This document shows, one piece after another, positions 1 to 5,306 of a stretch of DNA of 5,926 nucleotides. The stretch is from assembly GCA_007136145.1 (NCBI GenBank), contig SLHN01000028.1, positions 1 to 5,926 on the forward strand. The letters run 5' to 3'. Made by a program: the position numbers and the translations under genes. The DNA comes from Thioalkalivibrio sp. Its GTDB lineage: Bacteria; Pseudomonadota; Gammaproteobacteria; Ectothiorhodospirales; Ectothiorhodospiraceae. Each line of letters begins with the position of its first letter. Position 1 is the stretch's first letter. Under the pieces are notes generated by a model that saw nothing but the letters and a program-made list of their open reading frames with translations, did no database searches and was not told the DNA's origin.

Positions 1-1069
1 CGATCTCGCGAAGTTTCCTCTGCAGTCGCAGAACGTCATCCGCAACCAGTGCCAATTGTTCGGTGTACTTGCCCTTCGCCTTCTGTGCCTCGCCGATCCA
101 GTCGAGGTTCGTCTCGTTCTTCGGGAACGAGTCGAGAAAGAGTTTCCGAGGCATGTGCGCCTGCACTACAACCAAGTGCATGATCTGCCGTTCGTGGCGG
201 CGAATCTGGTTGATGGTCTGGTGCAGGCCGGAGGTCAGTTCCTCGACCACGCGCGGGACCAGCTTGAATTCCATGAAATAACGGGCGGTCTGCTCGCGGG
301 CACTGGCGTAACCTTCCACGTCGCCGCGATCACAGGCCTCCTGGGCAGCCTGATGCAACTCGGCCAGCCGCCCGAACCGCATCCGCGCCTCCTCGGGATC
401 CGGACCGGTATCCTCGACTTCCTCTTCGTCATCCGAATCGTCACCGTCATCGTTGCTGTCGTCATCGTCACTATCGGCAACCACGCCAACCGGTGCCGAT
501 GGCGGGGTCGCGACAGCATCCGCGAGGCCGCGAGCCACCGCTTCACCATCGGCGACTTCAGGGTCGATGAAGGAGACGATCATGTCCGTGAGCCGGCTGT
601 TGTTCGCGACCAGCCGCTCGTACTGCTCAAGCAGATGGCTGATTGCCGCCGGATGATGGGCAAGCGCGAACAAGACCTGCATCAGGCCTTCTTCGATGCG
701 CTTGGCAATCCGGATCTCGCCTTCGCGGGTCAGGAGCTCGACCGTGCCCATCTCGCGCATGTACATCCGCACCGGATCAGTGGTGCGCCCGAAGTCGCTA
801 TCGACCGCGGCGAGAGCGGCGACCGCATCCTCGGCATCCTCGTCGCTGGAGACACTGCCGTCGGAAAGGAGTAACGTATCCGCGTCAGGTGCCTGTTCGT
901 GTACCGCGATGCCCATATCGTTGATCATCGCGATGATGTCTTCGATCTGGTCGGAGTCGATGATCGAATCCGGCAGGTGGTCGTTCACCTCGGTGTACGT
1001 CAGGTACCCCTGCTCCTTGCCCTTGGCGATGAGCTCCTTGAGCTGGGATTGCTGCTCTTCCCTATTCAT
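1..1069 (-). CDS. rpoD: RNA polymerase primary sigma factor RpoD (sigma-70), N-terminal part, cut by the window edge
   Basis: This is the housekeeping sigma factor, which gives RNA polymerase its recognition of -10/-35 promoters. The frame opens at ATG 1069 and is still open at base 1, giving 356 codons; E. coli RpoD has about 613 residues. The start MNREEQQSQLKELI and the stretch to about residue 80 match region 1.1. DPVRMYMREMGTVELLTREGEI (from residue 98) is the hallmark of region 1.2. Residues 130-350 form the non-conserved insert typical of proteobacterial primary sigmas, with a very acidic run at 199-220 (mostly D and E), which E. coli RpoD also carries. The segment FKLVPRVVEEL to LRLQRKLREI (268-356) corresponds to the end of that insert, just before region 2.1. 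Core-binding and promoter-binding regions 2-4 lie outside the window. A GGAG 10 nt upstream supports the start. The gene is downstream of dnaG, as in the macromolecular synthesis operon, and probably has its own promoters in the 436-nt gap. The identification is secure; only the 3' part is missing. Confidence 0.97.
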   Translation of the reverse strand, partial: MNREEQQSQLKELIAKGKEQGYLTYTEVNDHLPDSIIDSDQIEDIIAMINDMGIAVHEQAPDADTLLLSDGSVSSDEDAEDAVAALAAVDSDFGRTTDPVRMYMREMGTVELLTREGEIRIAKRIEEGLMQVLFALAHHPAAISHLLEQYERLVANNSRLTDMIVSFIDPEVADGEAVARGLADAVATPPSAPVGVVADSDDDDSNDDGDDSDDEEEVEDTGPDPEEARMRFGRLAELHQAAQEACDRGDVEGYASAREQTARYFMEFKLVPRVVEELTSGLHQTINQIRRHERQIMHLVVVQAHMPRKLFLDSFPKNETNLDWIGEAQKAKGKYTEQLALVADDVLRLQRKLREI

Positions 1070-1079
1070 GGCGTGCGTA

Positions 1080-1083
1080 CTCC
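1080..1083 (-). promoter_or_regulatory. Ribosome binding site of rpoD
   Basis: GGAG (minus strand) stands 10 nt before ATG 1069. It supports this start over internal Met codons, the next being Met48, which would remove much of region 1.1. Confidence 0.7.
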
Positions 1084-1112
1084 GAGGAAAATCATATTAA
1101 GTCGAATCCGAC

Positions 1113-1141
1113 AGTATAGCAGGAAATGCTGATTTTGCAGG
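1113..1141 (-). promoter_or_regulatory. Probable extended -10 promoter proximal to rpoD
   Basis: On the minus strand TGCTATACT (1121-1113) is an extended -10 element: TGn followed by TATACT, which matches TATAAT at 5 of 6 positions. The -35 position (CCTGCA at 1141-1136 with a 17-nt spacer, or CTGCAA with 16) is poor, as is usual when an extended -10 is present. Transcription would begin near 1106, giving a leader of about 37 nt that includes the GGAG. The match is read from the sequence; activity is inferred. Confidence 0.6.
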
Positions 1142-1142
1142 C

Positions 1143-1247
1143 GCGAACCGACTTTGCAGAGAACCGTCACTCACGATAAGCCCTTCCACCCCAAGGCAGC
1201 CAGCATTGGCGTCGTTTGGGTGTCGCGTGGTGACGGTTCCGGTTCGC
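1143..1247 (-). repeat. Long nested inverted repeat in the rpoD leader (possible RNA regulatory structure or operator)
   Basis: Bases 1143-1150 (gcgaaccg) are perfectly complementary to 1240-1247. Bases 1161-1170 (gaaccgtcac) are perfectly complementary to 1230-1239. After a single bulged base, 1172-1175 (cacg) pairs with 1226-1229. The arms are separated by a 10-nt bulge on one side and enclose a further possible helix (1187-1194 with 1216-1222, one bulged base). On the minus-strand transcript each arm holds two GAACCG or CGGTTC units, so the arms can pair in more than one register. No U-tract follows, so it does not look like an intrinsic terminator. It lies between the two predicted rpoD promoters. 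The pairing is visible; any function is inference. Confidence 0.6.
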
Positions 1248-1265
1248 AAGGCCATATTCCCCCTT

Positions 1266-1295
1266 GATATAGGGGCGACCAACCTCGGTTTCAAG
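1266..1295 (-). promoter_or_regulatory. Probable heat-shock (sigma-32) promoter of rpoD, overlapping a sigma-70-type promoter
   Basis: On the minus strand CTTGAAA (1295-1289) is followed after 13 nt by CCCCTATAT (1275-1267). The sigma-32 consensus is CTTGAAA, 13-17 nt, CCCCATnT. The same bases can be read as TTGAAA (1294-1289), 17 nt, TATATC (1271-1266), which matches the sigma-70 hexamers at 5 of 6 and 4 of 6 positions with ideal spacing. Transcription would begin near 1259, giving an rpoD leader of about 190 nt. In E. coli rpoD is known to have a heat-shock promoter, located inside dnaG; here the candidate is in the intergenic gap. The motif match is direct; use by either sigma factor is inferred. 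Confidence 0.65.
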
Positions 1296-1477
1296 GAAAG
1301 ATCTGATTGGAACCGAAACTCGAAAGCCGGAAAAATCACCTTGATCGTGGCGAAACCTCCCCAGTTTTCCCCACCGGGGCTCATCATGCACGCCCAAGAA
1401 CCTGTCGGACCGGGCCTTGCGCGCCAACGAATTCTCCGGGAGCAGGGGGTTCGCGATGCGCAACGGGCAGTATGAGT

Positions 1478-1498
1478 GGGGACGCGTCAGCGTGCCCC
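1478..1498 (-). terminator. Stable hairpin just after the dnaG stop (partial terminator or mRNA processing/protection element)
   Basis: On the minus strand GGGG-C-ACGC-TGAC-GCGT-CCCC forms an 8-bp stem with one bulged C and a 4-nt loop. It begins 7 nt beyond the dnaG stop codon. The downstream bases are not U-rich (ACTCATACTG), so it does not meet the rule for an intrinsic terminator. It more likely stabilises the dnaG 3' end or marks a processing site. In E. coli the dnaG-rpoD junction is also an RNA-processing region. Confidence 0.45.
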
Positions 1499-1505
1499 TT
1501 ATTCC

Positions 1506-3293
1506 TCAGTCCCCCGGATGCCGCAGGCCCTCGCCTTGCGCCAGCAGCGATTGCAGTCGTCGGAGTTCATCGATCGCCTGCTGGTTCAGTTGCTCCCCGG
1601 TCATCGAAGACAATGCACGGATCCGATTCCTGCAATGTTCCTGGAACAACCGTTGAGCGCTGTCCAGGGCGATGCGCCTGGACAGCTTCGGATCCTCGTC
1701 CTGGAGTGGCGAGCTGGCCAGGGCCATCAAGCGTGGGAAGTAGGCCTCGGAGCGAAACTGTTCGAGCAGGCGTGCGGTAGAGATGCCGGGGTTGGCTTCT
1801 ATCCGCTCAAGGATGGCGCGCAGAATGTCGGGTGCCCGGCCGCCCGTTGCAACCAGACGCTCGATTCCGGGTTCGGCCCATTGCTCCTGCGGCAGTTGGA
1901 TGATGCGTGCCAGCAGAGCCGACCAGAGCTGATTCGGAGCCTTCCGGCCTTCGCTGCCACCGACCTCGGGGCGATCCGCCCTGACCGTGGCCGGGTGGGA
2001 GGGCGTTTCCGCCCCAGGACGGGTGAGCATTGCCTCGATCTGGTTGCGAGGGGTCTGCGTCCGCTCCGCGATCAGGTCGCAAAGCTGGGTCCGGAACAAT
2101 GGGTCGGTTACGGTGCTGATCAGGGTGACAGCGGCATGCGCGCACTGACTGCGGCCCTCGGCGGTATCGAGTGCATACCGTTCGGCGAGCAGGCGGACGA
2201 AGGTTTCCGAAAGTACCGAGGACGCGGCGAGGCGTCGTTGCCACCCATCCAGGCCCTCACGCAGGACGAGACTGTCCGGGTCGTCGCCCTCGGGCAGGAA
2301 CAGAACCCGGATCTCGCGCACGCCCTGCACCACTGGAAGCGCCTGTTCCAGCGCCCGCCAGGCAGCGCGTCTGCCGGCCTCGTCACCGTCGAAGCAGAGG
2401 ATCAGCCGGGGTACTTGTCGGAACAGCAGGTCGAGGTGGCTGCGTGTGAGCGCCGTCCCCATGCAGGCGACGGCGCGCCTGAAGCCGGCCCGCGCGAGGC
2501 CGACGACATCCATGTAGCCCTCGGTCACGACCAGTTCTCCGAGGCGGGTTTCGGCCTTGCGCGCTTCGAACAGGCCGTAGATGGTCTGGCTTTTGTGAAA
2601 TACCGCCGATTCGGGGCTGTTCAGGTATTTGGGCTCTCCGGGTTGGATCAGGCGTCCGCCGAAGCCGGTCACGCGGCCACGCCGGTCGCGGATGGGAAAC
2701 ACGATGCGTGCCCGGAAACGGTCACGCAGGCGTCCGTCGTCACGACGCGCAACCAGGCCGGCGGCGACCAGAGTGTCGGCATCGAAGCGCGTACCCAGCG
2801 CGCGCGCCAGCAGATCGGTGCCCGCTGGCGCCCATCCGAGCGCGAAGTCCCGCGCCGTGTTGCCGTCAATCCCGCGTCTTTTCAGGTAGTCGATCGCCTC
2901 GGGTGCAAGCCTTAGCTGGTCGGTATAGAACCGCGCGGCTTCCTCCAGCGCCTCCAGGAGCCTGGCGATGGGTTCGACGTCAGTTCCGCCGACCTCCCTT
3001 GGCACTTCGACGCCAGCCCATTCGGCGAGTTGCGCGACGGCTTCGGGAAAACTGAGGTTCTCGTGCTCCATCAGGAAGCTGATCGCGGTGCCGTGAGCCC
3101 CGCAGCCAAAACAGTGGTAGAACTGCTTTTTCGGGGATACGAAAAACGACGGCGTTTTTTCGCTGTGAAAGGGGCAGCAGGCCGAGAATTCGTTGCCGGA
3201 TTTCTTCAGCGGCACATGGCGCTGAACCAGCTCGACCAGGTCGGTGCGCTCGAGGAGGTCGTCGATGAAGGCCTGCGGTACGCGTGCTGCCAT
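1506..3293 (-). CDS. dnaG: DNA primase DnaG
   Basis: This is the replicative primase, which synthesises RNA primers at the fork and is recruited by the DnaB helicase. The protein is 595 residues, close to E. coli DnaG (581). The N-terminal CHC2 zinc-binding domain has C40, H43, C61 and C64 (CCPFH and CFGCG), the same spacing as E. coli. The RNA polymerase domain includes EPKYLNSPESAVFHKS (220-235). The TOPRIM catalytic core shows TEGYMDV (E258), FDGDEAG (D302, D304) and DDPD (D338, D340), all the acidic metal ligands expected. A variable linker (about 425-455) leads to a C-terminal helical helicase-interaction domain (456-595). The start MAARVPQAFIDDLLERTDLVEL aligns with the family start and has GAGG 10 nt upstream. 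It lies 50 nt after damX and is probably co-transcribed with it; rpoD follows after 436 nt. No defect is visible. Confidence 0.98.
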   Translation of the reverse strand: MAARVPQAFIDDLLERTDLVELVQRHVPLKKSGNEFSACCPFHSEKTPSFFVSPKKQFYHCFGCGAHGTAISFLMEHENLSFPEAVAQLAEWAGVEVPREVGGTDVEPIARLLEALEEAARFYTDQLRLAPEAIDYLKRRGIDGNTARDFALGWAPAGTDLLARALGTRFDADTLVAAGLVARRDDGRLRDRFRARIVFPIRDRRGRVTGFGGRLIQPGEPKYLNSPESAVFHKSQTIYGLFEARKAETRLGELVVTEGYMDVVGLARAGFRRAVACMGTALTRSHLDLLFRQVPRLILCFDGDEAGRRAAWRALEQALPVVQGVREIRVLFLPEGDDPDSLVLREGLDGWQRRLAASSVLSETFVRLLAERYALDTAEGRSQCAHAAVTLISTVTDPLFRTQLCDLIAERTQTPRNQIEAMLTRPGAETPSHPATVRADRPEVGGSEGRKAPNQLWSALLARIIQLPQEQWAEPGIERLVATGGRAPDILRAILERIEANPGISTARLLEQFRSEAYFPRLMALASSPLQDEDPKLSRRIALDSAQRLFQEHCRNRIRALSSMTGEQLNQQAIDELRRLQSLLAQGEGLRHPGD

Positions 3294-3303
3294 GTCAGTG
3301 AGG

Positions 3304-3307
3304 CCTC
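3304..3307 (-). promoter_or_regulatory. Ribosome binding site of dnaG, inside a palindrome
   Basis: GAGG stands 10 nt before ATG 3293 and fixes this start. It is embedded in the perfect 10-base palindrome TGAGGCCTCA (3299-3308). This may be chance in a GC-rich gap. Confidence 0.55.
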
Positions 3308-3343
3308 AAACGGCTTCGGCACCGCCGCGCCGGCCTTGAGCGA

Positions 3344-5296
3344 TCAGCGCTGGATGTCCTGTAGCGACCCCAGGGAACGGATCCATGGTTGGTTCGCACG
3401 CACCTCTTCAGGCAGGTTGCGCGCCGCGTTCTCGGCGGCAGCACGGCTGGGGAAGCTTCCTGCCAGTGCGACGACGAAATCCTGTCCGCCCGACCGGGTC
3501 TGGATGTAGCGGATGCCGGTCAGTCCGTGGCGTTCCACGAAGCGCACGGCGGCGGACAGATCCTGGGTGGCGATGAGTTGGATCGTGAGGTGACCGCTGT
3601 TCTGCCGGCCAAGCCAGGCGCGATCGGCGGCAAGATCCGCGGTTTCGCGAGAGGGCTCCGGTTGCCGTGCCGGAGGTGGAGGAACCTCTGGTTCGGGTGG
3701 AGGAGCCGCACGGGGTGCGGGTGGGGGTGCGGGAGCCGGTTCGGGTGCGGGAGCCGCACGGGGTGCCGGCGCCGGCTCGGGCGGTGGCGGGACTTCAGGA
3801 GTGGTTGTGCGGGGTGCATCCGCGACGGCAACCTCGTCCGCCACTGGCGGTTCGTCGAAGGGGATTTCCTCGATCGCTGGCGGGGCGATTTCCATCGACG
3901 GGTCGGGTACAACGGCGACCGGTCCCTCGTCGTACGGCTCGGGTGCGGTTGGCGCGGGACCTGGGCTCAACGGCAGCGGCAGCTCCACGGTGCTTGCCGG
4001 TGGCGCGGAAGGTCGGTCGAAAAGATGCCTGGCGAAAGGTGCCAGAATCAGGAAGGCGATTAGTGTGGCGACCATCGGCACGAACCAGGTGCGGCTCCAG
4101 AACGGGACCGGTGGGGGTGCGGGCTCCGGGGTGGTCTCCTGACGCAACCATGTCGGAACATGCCGGTCGCCGTCGCTTGCACGCAGGGGTGGCAAGACCG
4201 CCTCCGCTTCCGCTTCCGGTGCCGGGGGCGTCTGGCCCTGTTGCCGTGCCGTTGGTCTCCCCACGTTCACGGCTGAATCCTTCACATCAGGCGAGGGCTT
4301 TGCGGGAGAAGGGGCGTGCTGGTCGTGCCCGGGGTCTTCGTCGCGATCGAGTTCGTCGTGCGACAGGTGTTTCTCGGGCGAGCCCGGGCGCGGTCCGGCA
4401 GTGGAATCCGGCTCCGGAATGGTGTCTTCGACCGATGCTGCGTGCCCGATGGCATCTTCCGCCAGCGTCTCGTGTTCGGAAGGTGCTGGACCATGGGCGG
4501 GTGTTGCTGCGACAACGGGGCCTGGGGGGGCGGGTGTCGCCGCACGGGCTCGGCAAAGTCGCTGCAGCCATTCATTGGCGTAGCGGTTCAGCGCGGCGGG
4601 AAGGCCCTTGCTTTCGGCCTGCAGGTCGGCGATGACATCCTCCGTCAGCAGGCTGTCGACATCAGTCATTCCGGCGGCGTTCAAGCGATGCCGCAGGTAG
4701 CCCTCGGTTTGTTCGAGACTGAACGGGCGCAATTTGAAGCGCACCGTCTGGTCTTCGTCCACGGGGCGCAGCTGCAGGCGGCGGCGCAGCAGAACGGAAT
4801 CCCCGGACAGTACCAACCTGGGAGCTCGACCCTCGGAGCCCAGGATGTCGCTACGCATGCGCAGCAGGATGTTGATGATGTCCATTCCCAACAGGTGCGC
4901 GTCGTCCACCGCAATCACCGGGTCGAAGCCTTCGCGGATGCGCGCGGCGAGCAGGTCGGTGAGGGGCCGGTCCGGATCGTCATGCCCGGCGGCACGCAGG
5001 TGATTCCGTATGGTGAAATCGACGCCCTCGAACTGGGTGTTCAGCCGGGCGCGAAAGGCGATGAGTTCGTAGTTTTCAGGCATCGAACCCAGTAGCCGCA
5101 TCAACTGCATGCTGCGGCCGGAGCCGTCGTCCCCGGCGAGCATCAGGATTGCGCCGGGTGCGGCGGCGGCTTCCACGGCGTCGTCGATCAGTTCGTCGAG
5201 CAGGTCGTCGTTGTAGACGAAGTCCTCGCTAGGCAGCTCGTCGAACGGCGGGCGTTGCAGATTCAGTTCGGCCAGGCAGTCGGGGTGCAGGGACAT
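3344..5296 (-). CDS. damX: DamX-like inner-membrane cell division protein: ATPase domain, TM segment, SPOR domain
   Basis: The protein has 650 residues, longer than E. coli DamX (428) because it carries an N-terminal ExeA/DamX-type AAA ATPase domain. Residues 1-250 are this cytoplasmic domain: a Walker A-like loop GDDGSGRS (55-62), a Walker B AVDDAH (129-134) and a sensor-like LVLSG (161-165). The Walker A lysine is replaced by Arg61, so ATP hydrolysis is uncertain. Residues 250-398 are a charged, Pro-rich linker. A single membrane segment lies at about 403-425 (WFVPMVATLIAFLILAPF). A periplasmic Pro/Ala/Glu linker follows (430-550), with a very Pro-rich part at 499-548. The C-terminal SPOR domain (566-642; LTIQLIAT to PWIRSL) should bind denuded septal peptidoglycan at the division site. 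The start lies 10 nt after the dgt stop without a clear Shine-Dalgarno, which suggests translational coupling. In many gammaproteobacteria damX follows aroK-aroB; here a dgt gene precedes it. An ExeA-like or generic SPOR protein is the alternative name. Confidence 0.88.
   Translation of the reverse strand: MSLHPDCLAELNLQRPPFDELPSEDFVYNDDLLDELIDDAVEAAAAPGAILMLAGDDGSGRSMQLMRLLGSMPENYELIAFRARLNTQFEGVDFTIRNHLRAAGHDDPDRPLTDLLAARIREGFDPVIAVDDAHLLGMDIINILLRMRSDILGSEGRAPRLVLSGDSVLLRRRLQLRPVDEDQTVRFKLRPFSLEQTEGYLRHRLNAAGMTDVDSLLTEDVIADLQAESKGLPAALNRYANEWLQRLCRARAATPAPPGPVVAATPAHGPAPSEHETLAEDAIGHAASVEDTIPEPDSTAGPRPGSPEKHLSHDELDRDEDPGHDQHAPSPAKPSPDVKDSAVNVGRPTARQQGQTPPAPEAEAEAVLPPLRASDGDRHVPTWLRQETTPEPAPPPVPFWSRTWFVPMVATLIAFLILAPFARHLFDRPSAPPASTVELPLPLSPGPAPTAPEPYDEGPVAVVPDPSMEIAPPAIEEIPFDEPPVADEVAVADAPRTTTPEVPPPPEPAPAPRAAPAPEPAPAPPPAPRAAPPPEPEVPPPPARQPEPSRETADLAADRAWLGRQNSGHLTIQLIATQDLSAAVRFVERHGLTGIRYIQTRSGGQDFVVALAGSFPSRAAAENAARNLPEEVRANQPWIRSLGSLQDIQR
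3690..3785 (-). repeat. Two 48-bp tandem repeat units in the Pro-rich linker of damX
   Basis: Bases 3690-3718 recur at 3738-3766 with two mismatches in 29 (an offset of 48 bp, which is in frame). The core ggagccgcacggggtgc is identical in both copies. The rest of each unit is more diverged. The repeat encodes two similar Pro/Ala/Glu segments around APRAAP (511-516 and 527-532), pointing to linker growth by duplication. Confidence 0.7.
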
Positions 5297-5306
5297 GGCG
5301 GCAGAC

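Larger units (their letters stand above)
1070..1505 (-). other. dnaG-rpoD intergenic region (436 nt, non-coding)
   Basis: No convincing gene is present on either strand. From the dnaG side it holds a GC-rich hairpin (1478-1498), an unremarkable stretch (about 1300-1477), a sigma-32/sigma-70-like promoter (1266-1295), an inverted repeat (1143-1247), an extended -10 promoter (1113-1141) and the rpoD ribosome site. The hexamer GAACCG or its complement occurs five times (1145, 1161, 1234, 1240 and 1310). The gap is wider than those between the other genes in the window, which fits separate control of rpoD. Confidence 0.8.

Noticed and set aside
56..874. Plus-strand open frame (272 codons) antisense to rpoD
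   Set aside because: The opposite strand encodes clear RpoD regions 1.1, 1.2 and the acidic insert. The hydrophobic run in the antisense frame is simply the complement of the Asp/Glu codons.
1091..1096. TATGAT, a second -10-like hexamer near rpoD
   Set aside because: It has no -35 at proper spacing, and the start would fall at the ribosome site, leaving almost no leader.
1331..1345. Possible intrinsic terminator ATCAAGGTGATTTTT on the minus strand
   Set aside because: The stem is only 4 weak base pairs with a 3-nt loop, far below a working terminator.
1097..1387. Minus-strand open frame (96 codons) between dnaG and rpoD, and overlapping plus-strand frames at 1206-1475
   Set aside because: They run through the predicted promoters and inverted repeat, show no family resemblance and have no convincing ribosome site.
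1446..1457. T-loop-like GGTTCGCGATGC on the plus strand, suggestive of a tRNA
   Set aside because: No acceptor, D or anticodon stems can be drawn around it.
1476..2915. Long plus-strand open frame (479 codons) antisense to dnaG
   Set aside because: It lies wholly within a certain DnaG gene and its translation shows no recognisable domain. Long antisense frames are common opposite GC-rich genes because few stops occur in the complementary frame.
4316..5095. Plus-strand open frame (259 codons) antisense to damX
   Set aside because: It overlaps the DamX ATPase domain coding region and has no domain signature; it is a composition effect.
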